Below, one piece after another: positions 55,231-64,000 of a DNA stretch of 64,000 nucleotides. The translations under genes and the position numbers were made by a program. Position 1 is the first letter of the stretch; every line of letters begins with the position of its first letter. The notes beneath the pieces were generated by a model. That model did not search any database. It saw only the letters and a program-made list of their open reading frames with translations, and had not been told where the DNA came from. The stretch covers positions 124,001 to 188,000 of the forward strand of contig NZ_WHUG01000002.1 of assembly GCF_009380215.1 (NCBI RefSeq), given 5' to 3'. This stretch comes from Rugamonas aquatica. GTDB lineage: Bacteria; Pseudomonadota; Gammaproteobacteria; Burkholderiales; Burkholderiaceae_D.

Positions 55231-56712
55231 GTGAGCAAAGAACTCTCTGGCAGCACGCAACTCTGGAACGAAGACCTGGCCCCGACATCGGCGGCGCAAC
55301 GTACCTGGCGCTGGTATCACTTCGCCGCGCTGTGGGTCGGCATGGTGATGTGCATACCGGCCTACACGCTGTCCGCCAGTTTGATTGAAGGCGGCATGTC
55401 CGGCTACCAGGCCGTGCTGACGGTATTCCTCGCGAACGCTATCGTTCTGCTGCCGATGCTGTTGATCGGCCATGCCGGCACCAAGTACGGCATTCCGTAT
55501 GCGGTGCTGGCGCGATCCTCGTTCGGCACCGCCGGCGCGCGCCTGCCCGCGCTGATGCGCGCCATCGTCGCCTGCGGCTGGTACGGCATCCAGACCTGGT
55601 TCGGCGGCCAGATGATCTACACGCTGCTCGGCGTACTGCTGGGCGGTGATATCGGCGGCGACAAGATCGCGGGCCTGGGCATCAACGGCGGACAGCTGCT
55701 TTGCTTCCTGGCCTTCTGGGGCATTCAGTTCTGGTACATCGTGCACGGCATGGATGCGATCCGCAAGCTGGAGACCTACACCGCGCCGCTGAAAATCCTG
55801 ATCTGCTTCGTGCTGCTCGGCTGGGTCTACAACAAGGCCGGCGGCTTTGGCGACCTGCTGTCGGCGCCTTCGCAGTTTGTCGTGGGCGGCAAGAAGGCTG
55901 GCCAGTTCTGGTCCGTGTTCTGGCCATCGCTGACGGCGATGGTCGGTTTCTGGGCCACGCTGGCGCTGAATATTCCGGACTTCACCCGCTTCGCCAAATC
56001 GCAGCGCGACCAGGTGCTGGGCCAGTCGGTCGGCCTGCCTGTGCCTATGGGCCTGCTGGCGATGATGGCGGTGATCGTCACTTCGGCCACGGTGGTCTTG
56101 TACGGCAAGGCGATCTGGGATCCGGTCGACCTGTCCAGCCGCATGACCGGCGCCGCCGTGCTGATCGCGCTGCTGATCCTGCTGATCGATACCGTGTCCG
56201 TCAACCTGGCCGCCAATCTGGTCGGCCCGGCCTACGATTTCTCGTCGCTGGCGCCCAAGCACATCTCGTACAAGGTGGGCGGCTACATCACTGCCGGCAT
56301 CGCGATCCTGATGATGCCCTGGAAGATACTGGAGTCCACACAAGGCTATATCTTCACCTGGCTGATCGGCTACTCGGCGCTGCTGGGCCCCATCGCCGGC
56401 ATCCTGATCGTCGACTACTACCTGATCCGCAAGACTGAATTGAATGTCGGCGAGCTGTATCGCGAAGACGGCCAGTACTCATATGGCAATGGCTGGAATA
56501 TGGCGGCGCTGGTGGCGTTTGTGATCGGCGTGCTGCCGAATATTCCCGGCTTCCTCAACGCCGCTTTCCCGGCTTCCTACCCCGATGTGGCGGCCGAATT
56601 TAAAACGATCTACACCTATGCATGGTTTGTCGGAATCGCTATTTCGGCGCTGGTGTATGGGGTTATGATGAAGGGCAAAGCGGTGCCCGCAGTGCGGGCC
56701 GCCCACCCCTAA
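55231..56712 (+). CDS. NCS1-family nucleobase:cation symporter
   Basis: A 493-residue carrier with about twelve membrane segments and NCS1 hallmarks: LWNEDLAPTSAAQRTWRWYH, AGTKYGIPYAVLARSSFG, ACGWYGIQTWFGG, LALNIPDFTRFAKSQRDQ and GILIVDYYLIRKTELNV. The family imports cytosine, uracil, thiamine, allantoin or hydantoins with Na+ or H+. Within a preTA-hydA operon the substrate is most likely uracil/thymine or dihydropyrimidine/hydantoin. The GTG start at 55231 is supported by GGAG at 55219-55222. The 61 bp before it hold no clear promoter. Confidence 0.92.
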   Translation: MSKELSGSTQLWNEDLAPTSAAQRTWRWYHFAALWVGMVMCIPAYTLSASLIEGGMSGYQAVLTVFLANAIVLLPMLLIGHAGTKYGIPYAVLARSSFGTAGARLPALMRAIVACGWYGIQTWFGGQMIYTLLGVLLGGDIGGDKIAGLGINGGQLLCFLAFWGIQFWYIVHGMDAIRKLETYTAPLKILICFVLLGWVYNKAGGFGDLLSAPSQFVVGGKKAGQFWSVFWPSLTAMVGFWATLALNIPDFTRFAKSQRDQVLGQSVGLPVPMGLLAMMAVIVTSATVVLYGKAIWDPVDLSSRMTGAAVLIALLILLIDTVSVNLAANLVGPAYDFSSLAPKHISYKVGGYITAGIAILMMPWKILESTQGYIFTWLIGYSALLGPIAGILIVDYYLIRKTELNVGELYREDGQYSYGNGWNMAALVAFVIGVLPNIPGFLNAAFPASYPDVAAEFKTIYTYAWFVGIAISALVYGVMMKGKAVPAVRAAHP

Positions 56713-58128
<1,416 letters not shown>

Positions 58129-58146
58129 TCAACAAGGAGTAGAGCA

Positions 58147-59382
58147 ATGAGCGACATGCGTATTAATGGCGACCGCCTGTGGGCGGCGCTGATGGAACTG
58201 GCCCAAATCGGCGCCACGCCCAAGGGCGGCGTCAAGCGCCTGGCCTTGACGGACCTGGATAAACAGGGCCGCGACCTGGTGGTCGGCTGGGGCAGGGATG
58301 CCGGCATGTCGGTCACGGTCGACCAGATCGGCAACGTCTTCATGCGCCGCGATGGCGCCAACAACGCGCTGCCGCCGGTGATGACCGGCAGCCATATCGA
58401 CACCCAGCCCACCGGCGGTAAATTCGACGGCAACTACGGCGTGCTGGCCGGCCTGGAAGTTGTGCGCACGCTGAACGATTTGAAGATCAAGACCGAGGCG
58501 CCGATTGAAGTCGCCTTCTGGACCAACGAAGAAGGCTCGCGCTTCGTGCCGGTAATGATGGGCTCCGGCGTGTTCTGCGGCGCCTTCAGCCTGGAGACCG
58601 CCTACGCCGCCAAGGACACCGAGGGCAAGACCGTCGGCGAAGAACTGGAGCGCATCGGCTACAAGGGCGACCAGGTGCCGGGCGATCATCCCATCGGCGC
58701 CTATTTTGAAACGCACATCGAACAGGGCCCGGTGCTGGAAGACGCCGACAAAGTGATCGGCGTGGTGCCGGCCGTGATGGGCCTCTCCTGGTACGACTGC
58801 GTGGTCAGCGGCATGGAAGCCCACGCGGGACCAACGCCCATGGGCCTGCGCAAGGATGCGTTGCAGGTGTCGACGAAGATCATGCAGGAAGTGGTAGCCA
58901 TCGCCAACCGCTATCCGCCGTACGGCCGCGGCACGGTGGGCATGGTGCAGGTGTTCCCCAACAGCCGCAACGTGATACCGGGCGAAGTCAAATTCAGCAT
59001 CGACCTGCGCAACGTGAACGATGAGCTGCTCAACACCATGCACGAAGAGATGCTGGCCTTTATCGACAAGACCCGCAGCGACACCGGCTTGAAGATCTCG
59101 ATCGAGCGCGTGTCCTACTATCCGCCATGCCCCTTCCACCCCGAATGCGTGGACGCCGTCCGCAACGCCACCGCCAAGCTGGGATATTCGACCATGGACG
59201 TGGTCTCCGGCGCCGGCCACGATGCGATCTACGCGGCGCGGCTTGCGCCGGCAGGCATGATCTTCGTGCCTTGCAAGGATGGCATCAGCCACAATGAAAT
59301 CGAGGACGCCAAGTCCGAACACCTGGAGGCGGGCTGCAACGTCCTGTTGCACGCGATGCTGGAGCGTGCGCGTATTGTTTGA
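58147..59382 (+). CDS. Zn-dependent amidase: N-carbamoyl-beta-alanine / N-carbamoyl amino acid hydrolase
   Basis: A 411-residue M20-type amidase of the hydantoinase/carbamoylase family. Motifs in order: GSHIDTQPTGGKFDGNYGVL (metal His and Asp), WTNEEGSRF (catalytic and metal Glu), ETHIEQGPVLED, GMEAHAGPTPMGLRKDAL (dimerisation-domain His) and SGAGHDAIYAA with CKDGISHNE. Following dihydropyrimidinase, it should hydrolyse N-carbamoyl-beta-alanine to beta-alanine, CO2 and ammonia, supplying the aminotransferase at the operon start. Allantoate amidohydrolase is a related alternative that context disfavours. AAGGAG precedes the ATG. Confidence 0.93.
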   Translation: MSDMRINGDRLWAALMELAQIGATPKGGVKRLALTDLDKQGRDLVVGWGRDAGMSVTVDQIGNVFMRRDGANNALPPVMTGSHIDTQPTGGKFDGNYGVLAGLEVVRTLNDLKIKTEAPIEVAFWTNEEGSRFVPVMMGSGVFCGAFSLETAYAAKDTEGKTVGEELERIGYKGDQVPGDHPIGAYFETHIEQGPVLEDADKVIGVVPAVMGLSWYDCVVSGMEAHAGPTPMGLRKDALQVSTKIMQEVVAIANRYPPYGRGTVGMVQVFPNSRNVIPGEVKFSIDLRNVNDELLNTMHEEMLAFIDKTRSDTGLKISIERVSYYPPCPFHPECVDAVRNATAKLGYSTMDVVSGAGHDAIYAARLAPAGMIFVPCKDGISHNEIEDAKSEHLEAGCNVLLHAMLERARIV

Positions 59383-59435
59383 CCGTCACCCGGCCGGGGA
59401 GCATACTCACTTGTGGTAGGCTATCAACCCACAAA

Positions 59436-61136
59436 ATGGATCAGGCTTCCCCGGCTCCCAACATGCAAGTACCACCCCAATCGCTCGCGGACGCGCTGGA
59501 AACAGCCTGCCTGACCGCCACGCTGGAAAGCATCTCCGATGCGGTCCTGATGCTGGATCACAGTTGGAACATCCGCTACATGAACGGCAATGCCGAACGG
59601 CTGCTGAAGGTGCAGCGTTCCGAGGTCGTGGGGCAAAATGTATGGACGGTGTTCCCCGAGGCGGTGGACGGCCCCTACTACCGCGCCTATCACCAGGCGG
59701 TGGAAACCAACAGCGCAGTCGCTTTCGAGGAGCATTACGCGCCGCTCAATCTGTGGACCGAAATCCGCGCCTATCCGTCGGCGGAAGGCGTGACGATCTA
59801 CTTCCGCGACATCAGCGAGCGCAAGGCCACCGAGGCCCAGATTCACAACATGGCCTTCTATGACAAGCTGACCGGCCTGCCGAACCGCCAGCTGCTGCTG
59901 GAGCGCGCCGGGCATGCGCTGTCGCTGGGCAGGCTGGGCGCCATGCTGTTCATCGACCTGGATAACTTCAAGACCATCAACGACACGCGCGGCCACGACA
60001 AGGGCGACATCCTGCTGCAGATGGTCGGCGACCGTTTGAACGCGGCGGTGCGCAGTTGCGACACGGTGGCGCGCTTCGGGGGCGATGAATTCATCGTGCT
60101 GCTGGAAGACCTGGGGGCGACCGAGGATGCTGTCGCCAAGGCGGCGCAGGAGATCGCGGCCAAGATCATTCACGCCTTCGGTGCGCCGTTTGTCATCGAA
60201 GGCGTGGACCAGTACAGCACGCCGAGCATAGGCGTCACGCTGTTCAACGGTTCCTGCGGCAGCGTGGACGAGGTGCTGAAGCGCGCGGACCTGGCCATGT
60301 ACCAGGCCAAGGCGGCGGGCCGCAACAACGTCTCCTTCTTCGACCCGGCGATGCAGGCCCGCGTCACCGCGCGCGCCGCATTGGAAGCGGACATGCGCCG
60401 CGCGCTGGTCAACGACGAATTCGTGCTGCACTATCAGCCGCTGATGAACATGGATGGAACCATGGCGGGTACGGAAGCGTTGGTGCGCTGGCAGCATCCG
60501 CAGCGCGGCTTGGTGTCGCCCGCCGAGTTCATTCCGGTGGCGGAGGATTCGAACCTGATCCTGCCGCTGGGGCGATGGGTGATGCACGAGGCCTGTCGCC
60601 AGTTGGCGCAGTGGGCCGGCAACAAGCGCACTGCGAAGCTGGCCATGGCGGTCAATGTCAGCGCCCAGCAGTTCCATCGTCCGGACTTCGTGGAGCAAGT
60701 CCTTGAGGTGCTGACCACAACCGGCGCCCGCGCCGACAAGTTGCGGCTTGAAATGACGGAGAGCCTGCTGTTAAAGGATGTCGACGGCACCGTGGAAAAG
60801 ATGCAGCGGCTGCGGGCCGCTGGCATCACCTTCGCGCTGGACGATTTCGGCACCGGTTATTCGTCGCTCTCGTATTTGCACCGGCTGCCGCTGGACCAGC
60901 TGAAAATAGACCGCTCCTTCATCTGGGCCGCCGTCAAGGAAGATAGCGGTGCAGCCATCGTCCGCATCATCGTCGCGCTGGGTCGGGCGCTGAACATGTC
61001 GGTGGTGGCCGAAGGCGTGGAGACGCTGGAACAGCTCAACTTCGTCATTGCCGAAGGTTGCCAGAGCTACCAGGGCTATTTGTTCAGCAAGCCCCTGCCG
61101 GAGTCGGAACTGCTGGCACTCATCGCAGGCTTGTAG
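59436..61136 (+). CDS. PAS-GGDEF-EAL cyclic-di-GMP signalling protein
   Basis: A 566-residue soluble protein: an N-terminal PAS domain (about 20-125; SISDAVLMLDHSWNIRYMNG), a GGDEF domain with intact ARFGGDEFIVLLED and a preceding DLDNFKTINDTRGHDKGD, and an EAL domain with GTEALVRWQHP, LEMTESLLL and ALDDFGTGYSSLSYLHRLPL. Both catalytic motifs look complete, so it may make and break cyclic-di-GMP under PAS control. The ATG at 59436 is my choice, with no good ribosome site; a TTG at 59379 overlapping the amidase stop would add 19 residues. Its tail is followed by the TPR gene after four bases. Confidence 0.92.
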   Translation: MDQASPAPNMQVPPQSLADALETACLTATLESISDAVLMLDHSWNIRYMNGNAERLLKVQRSEVVGQNVWTVFPEAVDGPYYRAYHQAVETNSAVAFEEHYAPLNLWTEIRAYPSAEGVTIYFRDISERKATEAQIHNMAFYDKLTGLPNRQLLLERAGHALSLGRLGAMLFIDLDNFKTINDTRGHDKGDILLQMVGDRLNAAVRSCDTVARFGGDEFIVLLEDLGATEDAVAKAAQEIAAKIIHAFGAPFVIEGVDQYSTPSIGVTLFNGSCGSVDEVLKRADLAMYQAKAAGRNNVSFFDPAMQARVTARAALEADMRRALVNDEFVLHYQPLMNMDGTMAGTEALVRWQHPQRGLVSPAEFIPVAEDSNLILPLGRWVMHEACRQLAQWAGNKRTAKLAMAVNVSAQQFHRPDFVEQVLEVLTTTGARADKLRLEMTESLLLKDVDGTVEKMQRLRAAGITFALDDFGTGYSSLSYLHRLPLDQLKIDRSFIWAAVKEDSGAAIVRIIVALGRALNMSVVAEGVETLEQLNFVIAEGCQSYQGYLFSKPLPESELLALIAGL

Positions 61137-61140
61137 ATCG

Positions 61141-62508
61141 ATGTATTCGGATTCGCAGCAAGCCTACCTCGATGGAAATCAGCACATGGCCGCCGGCGGT
61201 TTCGCCGCAGCGGAGCACTGCTTTCTGCACGCCCTGGCGCTGGAGCCCACGCATGGCGGGGCGCGCGCCAATCTCGGTTATCTGAAAGAGCGGCAGGGCG
61301 CATACGCGGAGGCGGAGTTCCACTATCGTCTGGCGCTCGCGCTGATGCCGGACCACGCGCAGCTGCACCAGAACCTGGGCGTGCTGCTGTTGAAGATGAA
61401 GCGCTTCGACGAATCGGAAGCGGCCGCGCGCGCGGCGCTGGAGCTGACGCCTGAGTCGCCGGCCGCGTGGAGCCAACTGGGTGTGCTGCTCGCATGCGTG
61501 AAGCGCGAGCAGGAGGCGGAGCAGTGTTATCGCCGCGCGCTGGCGCTGGACCCGGAGCATGCGCGGGCGGGCTTCAATCTGGCATATGTGCTGTTGCGGC
61601 AAGGGCGGTTTGACGAAGGCTGGCCCTTGCTGGAGGCCCGCTGGCAGTTCGACGCATTCGCGCATACCTTCGCCTGCCCGCGCTGGAACGGTGAGCCGCT
61701 GCACGGCAAGTCGATAGTGATCGTGCTGGAGGCGGGGCAGGGCGACATGATCCATTTCTGCCGCTATGCCACGCAGCTGAAAAAGCGCGGTGCGCTGCGC
61801 GTCGCCGTGATCTGCCATGCGGCCCTGAGGCGCCTGTTCGCCACGCTGGAAGGCGTCGATGCGGTTTATGCGTCCGACGAAGCGATACCTGCCGATGGCT
61901 GGGATTACTGGACGCATCCGATGCGCCTGCCCTTGCTGCTCGGCGTTGATGCCGACGCGGCCAGGTCGATTCCCTATCTCGCCGCAGAGCCGGAACTGGT
62001 GGGCGATTGGGCCGGCCGGTTGCCGTCGCACGGATTGCGTGTCGGCCTGGCGTGGAAGGGCAATCCGCATTTCGAGAACGACGCGGATCGTTCGCTGCCA
62101 TCGCTGCGAACGCTGGCGCCGTTGGCCGCCGCGCCTGCGCATTTCGTCAGCCTGCAAAAAGGCCCGGGCGAGAGCGAGGCGTTGGACCCGCCCAACGCCA
62201 TGCAGCTGTACGCGGCCGGCCCGCAACTGAGCGACTTCGCCGACACCGCCGCCGTCATCGCCAATCTCGATCTGGTAATCAGCGTCGATACGGCGGTGGC
62301 GCATCTGGCCGGCGCCATGGGCAAGCCGTGCTGGCTGCTGCTGCCCGACTATCGCTGCGATTGGCGCTGGATGAGTGAACGCAGCGATACGCCATGGTAC
62401 CCGTCGATGCGCCTGTTCCGTCAATCCAGGGCAGGCGATTGGGCGCCGGTAATCGACGCTGTCGCGCGCGAATTGGCCCTGTTGCGCCGCCCAATTGAAA
62501 GATGTTGA
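61141..62508 (+). CDS. TPR protein with glycosyltransferase family 9-like C-terminal domain
   Basis: A 455-residue protein starting at MYSDSQQAYLDGNQHM. Residues 1-175 contain four to five tetratricopeptide repeats (AAEHCFLHALALEPTHGGAR, AEFHYRLALALMPDHAQLH, AEQCYRRALALDPEHARAG). The rest matches the TPR-linked GT9/heptosyltransferase-like group (IVIVLEAGQGDMIHFCRYA, RVGLAWKGNPHFENDADRS, VISVDTAVAHLAGAMGKPCW, LLPDYRCDWRWM). The acceptor is unknown. It is four bases after the GGDEF-EAL gene and likely co-transcribed. Confidence 0.88.
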   Translation: MYSDSQQAYLDGNQHMAAGGFAAAEHCFLHALALEPTHGGARANLGYLKERQGAYAEAEFHYRLALALMPDHAQLHQNLGVLLLKMKRFDESEAAARAALELTPESPAAWSQLGVLLACVKREQEAEQCYRRALALDPEHARAGFNLAYVLLRQGRFDEGWPLLEARWQFDAFAHTFACPRWNGEPLHGKSIVIVLEAGQGDMIHFCRYATQLKKRGALRVAVICHAALRRLFATLEGVDAVYASDEAIPADGWDYWTHPMRLPLLLGVDADAARSIPYLAAEPELVGDWAGRLPSHGLRVGLAWKGNPHFENDADRSLPSLRTLAPLAAAPAHFVSLQKGPGESEALDPPNAMQLYAAGPQLSDFADTAAVIANLDLVISVDTAVAHLAGAMGKPCWLLLPDYRCDWRWMSERSDTPWYPSMRLFRQSRAGDWAPVIDAVARELALLRRPIERC

Positions 62509-62586
62509 CTCGTTCCGCGCTCTCTGTTCAACTAGATAACTCGAAAAGAAACATCGCCTTGACCTGACTCTCTGAGAGGTTACAAG

Positions 62587-64000
62587 ATGAATGGGGACAT
62601 TTCACGCCGCAGTTTTTTGAAGGCCAGCGTGGTTGCTGGTGTTTCTGTCTACATCGCGCCCTTGGGCGGCAAGGCATTCGCCGCACTGTTCGAGGAAAAA
62701 ATCCTCACTCCGGTCGCCTGGGACGGCAAGGCTGGATTGGCCAGGTTTCGTATCGATGGCCTGTCCAAGGTAACCGGCGCCAAGGTGTTCGCCCGAGACA
62801 TCCGCTCGCGCGACATGCCGCACTGGCCGCAGCAACAAGCCCACGCCCTGATGCTGCGCGCCACCCGTACCGACGTACTCTTTGACGGCATCGACCTGTC
62901 GCTGCTGGGCGCGGACCTGAAACCGGACCGCATCGTGACGGCGGAAGACCTGGTGCGCGACGGTGTCGCCTTCCCCGGTTTCTATGGCGCGGACATGCTG
63001 CTGCCGGCCGGGAAGCAGCCTGCTTACCTGGGGCACGCGGTGGCGGTCCTGATCTTCAACGATTTCGCCCGCTTCCGCGCGGCCAAGGATGCCTTGCAGT
63101 TCAAGGATGGCGTGGTGCGTTATGGCGCCGCTGTGCCGCCGATGGAGCGCGATCCGTGGGGCACCTTCCGCTTTGTGCGCGTGGGCGGCGCCACGTCGGC
63201 CGACATGGATGTTTTCTCCAGCCTGAAAAACGCGCCGGTGTTCCCCAGCGCGATGCGCAAGCAGCAGCCGGTCTGGCCGGACGGCATAGAGCACGGCAAG
63301 CTGGGCGAGCAGGGCATGTACTACGCCAATCAGATCAAGGACGAACTGGATCGTCCTCCAGCCGACTGGCTGGTGCTGGAACGCGACTACAACACGCAGT
63401 CGGTGGACACGGCGGCGATGGAGCCGGACAACGCCAACTGCTGGTACGACGCCGCCGCGCAAACGCTGCACATGGTGGTGCCGACGCAGTCGCCGCAGGA
63501 GGTCATCGACAGCACGATCGAGATGCTCAAGAAGAGCAAGTTCCCGCTCAAGAAGCTGTTCCTGCATCCGTGCTACACGGTGGGCTATGGCTCCAAGGAC
63601 CACTACAATTTCCCGTTCTACGGCCTGATGACGGCGCTGTACGCAAACGGCAATCCGGTGCGGCTGGCGAACGACCGCTACGAGCAGTTCCAGTCGTCGA
63701 TCAAGCGCCATGCGTTCAAGATGAAGTACCGCATCGCGGTCGACCGCAAGAGCGCGATGCTGCAATCGTTCCAGGGCTATTTCGAAGCCAATGGTGGCGG
63801 GCGTTGTAACTTCTCGCCGTCGGTGGCGATGGTGTCGGCCACCGCTGCACAGTCGATCTACTATTTTCCGAAGAACGATTTCGCGGCCGTGGCCATCGCC
63901 ACGCGCGCCATCGACGCCGGCTCGGCGCGCGGCTACGGCACCTTGCAGAGCATGGCCGCAACCGAAATGATGATGGACGAATTCGCGGAAAAGCTGGGAT
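62587..64000 (+). CDS. Tat-exported xanthine dehydrogenase-family molybdopterin subunit (partial, runs off the window)
   Basis: The frame is open from the ATG at 62587 to the window end (471 codons) with no stop. It begins with a twin-arginine signal, SRRSFLKASVVAGVSVYIAP, then RFRIDGLSKVTGAKVFARDI, the usual opening of the aldehyde oxidase/xanthine dehydrogenase a/b-hammerhead domain, and continues into the molybdopterin-binding region (RDYNTQSVDTAAMEPDNANC, MVVPTQSPQEV, MLQSFQGYFEANGGGR). It is therefore an exported molybdo-hydroxylase large subunit, class IorB/aldehyde-dehydrogenase-like. The substrate is unknown; the Fe-S subunit should follow or precede outside this window. AGAGG lies before the ATG. 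Confidence 0.88.
   Translation, partial: MNGDISRRSFLKASVVAGVSVYIAPLGGKAFAALFEEKILTPVAWDGKAGLARFRIDGLSKVTGAKVFARDIRSRDMPHWPQQQAHALMLRATRTDVLFDGIDLSLLGADLKPDRIVTAEDLVRDGVAFPGFYGADMLLPAGKQPAYLGHAVAVLIFNDFARFRAAKDALQFKDGVVRYGAAVPPMERDPWGTFRFVRVGGATSADMDVFSSLKNAPVFPSAMRKQQPVWPDGIEHGKLGEQGMYYANQIKDELDRPPADWLVLERDYNTQSVDTAAMEPDNANCWYDAAAQTLHMVVPTQSPQEVIDSTIEMLKKSKFPLKKLFLHPCYTVGYGSKDHYNFPFYGLMTALYANGNPVRLANDRYEQFQSSIKRHAFKMKYRIAVDRKSAMLQSFQGYFEANGGGRCNFSPSVAMVSATAAQSIYYFPKNDFAAVAIATRAIDAGSARGYGTLQSMAATEMMMDEFAEKLG

Overview
The window looks like a GC-rich chromosomal segment from a betaproteobacterium, most likely Oxalobacteraceae (Massilia/Duganella/Janthinobacterium-like). The clues are the gene families, two TonB-dependent receptors, a PEP-CTERM protein and dense ATG-overlapping operons. 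This is inferred from protein character only. I see no rRNA, tRNA, phage, IS element or CRISPR array.

The theme is scavenging and catabolism of nucleic acids, nucleosides and nucleobases. (1) 1-4.1 kb: purine breakdown (3' end of xanthine dehydrogenase, xdhC, guaD, an exported adenosine deaminase-like protein). (2) 4.7-11.3 kb: a same-strand run of a TonB-dependent receptor, a 5'-nucleotidase lipoprotein, an exported two-HKD PLD-family protein and an S1/P1 nuclease, which together resemble a nucleic-acid utilisation locus. (3) 11.3-17.7 kb: solute-binding-like protein, TorF-type porin, chemoreceptor, small Nuc/PLD endonuclease, DeoR-type regulator, NudK and a cytochrome c. (4) 17.7-23.6 kb (minus strand): a BMP-type nucleoside ABC importer behind a transaldolase. 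(5) 24.1-30.4 kb: a second TonB-dependent receptor, a small exported unknown, DUF969-DUF979-pcp and a LysR regulator.

(6) 30.5-41.5 kb: pseudouridine catabolism (psuK-psuG, minus strand) divergent from xapA-deoB-deoC-aldehyde dehydrogenase-deoA-cdd-second deaminase. The run is interrupted at three gene junctions by a 79-bp inverted-repeat element built on ATTCCC-N8-GGGAAT. (7) 41.5-46.2 kb: two VOC proteins, a LytS/LytR-like two-component system with a small membrane protein, a GNAT acetyltransferase and a PEP-CTERM protein. (8) 46.2-59.4 kb: a RutR-like TetR and a MocR regulator divergent from a complete reductive pyrimidine route: preT-preA, NCS1 permease, hydA, an M20-type amidase, omega-amino acid:pyruvate aminotransferase, ald and mmsA. 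This would take uracil/thymine to acetyl-CoA/propionyl-CoA. (9) 59.4-64 kb: a PAS-GGDEF-EAL protein, a TPR-glycosyltransferase-like protein and the 5' part of a Tat-exported molybdopterin dehydrogenase.

A plausible flow is: polymer or nucleotides handled at the surface, nucleases and 5'-nucleotidase, nucleosides through the ABC importer, phosphorolysis and deamination, then deoxyribose-phosphate to central metabolism and bases to xanthine/urate or beta-alanine. The most notable non-coding signals are a 59-bp element shared (about 73% ungapped identity) between the xapA and second TonB-receptor promoters, with a covarying palindrome; a RutR-like operator before the pyrimidine operon; and the three 79-bp repeats.
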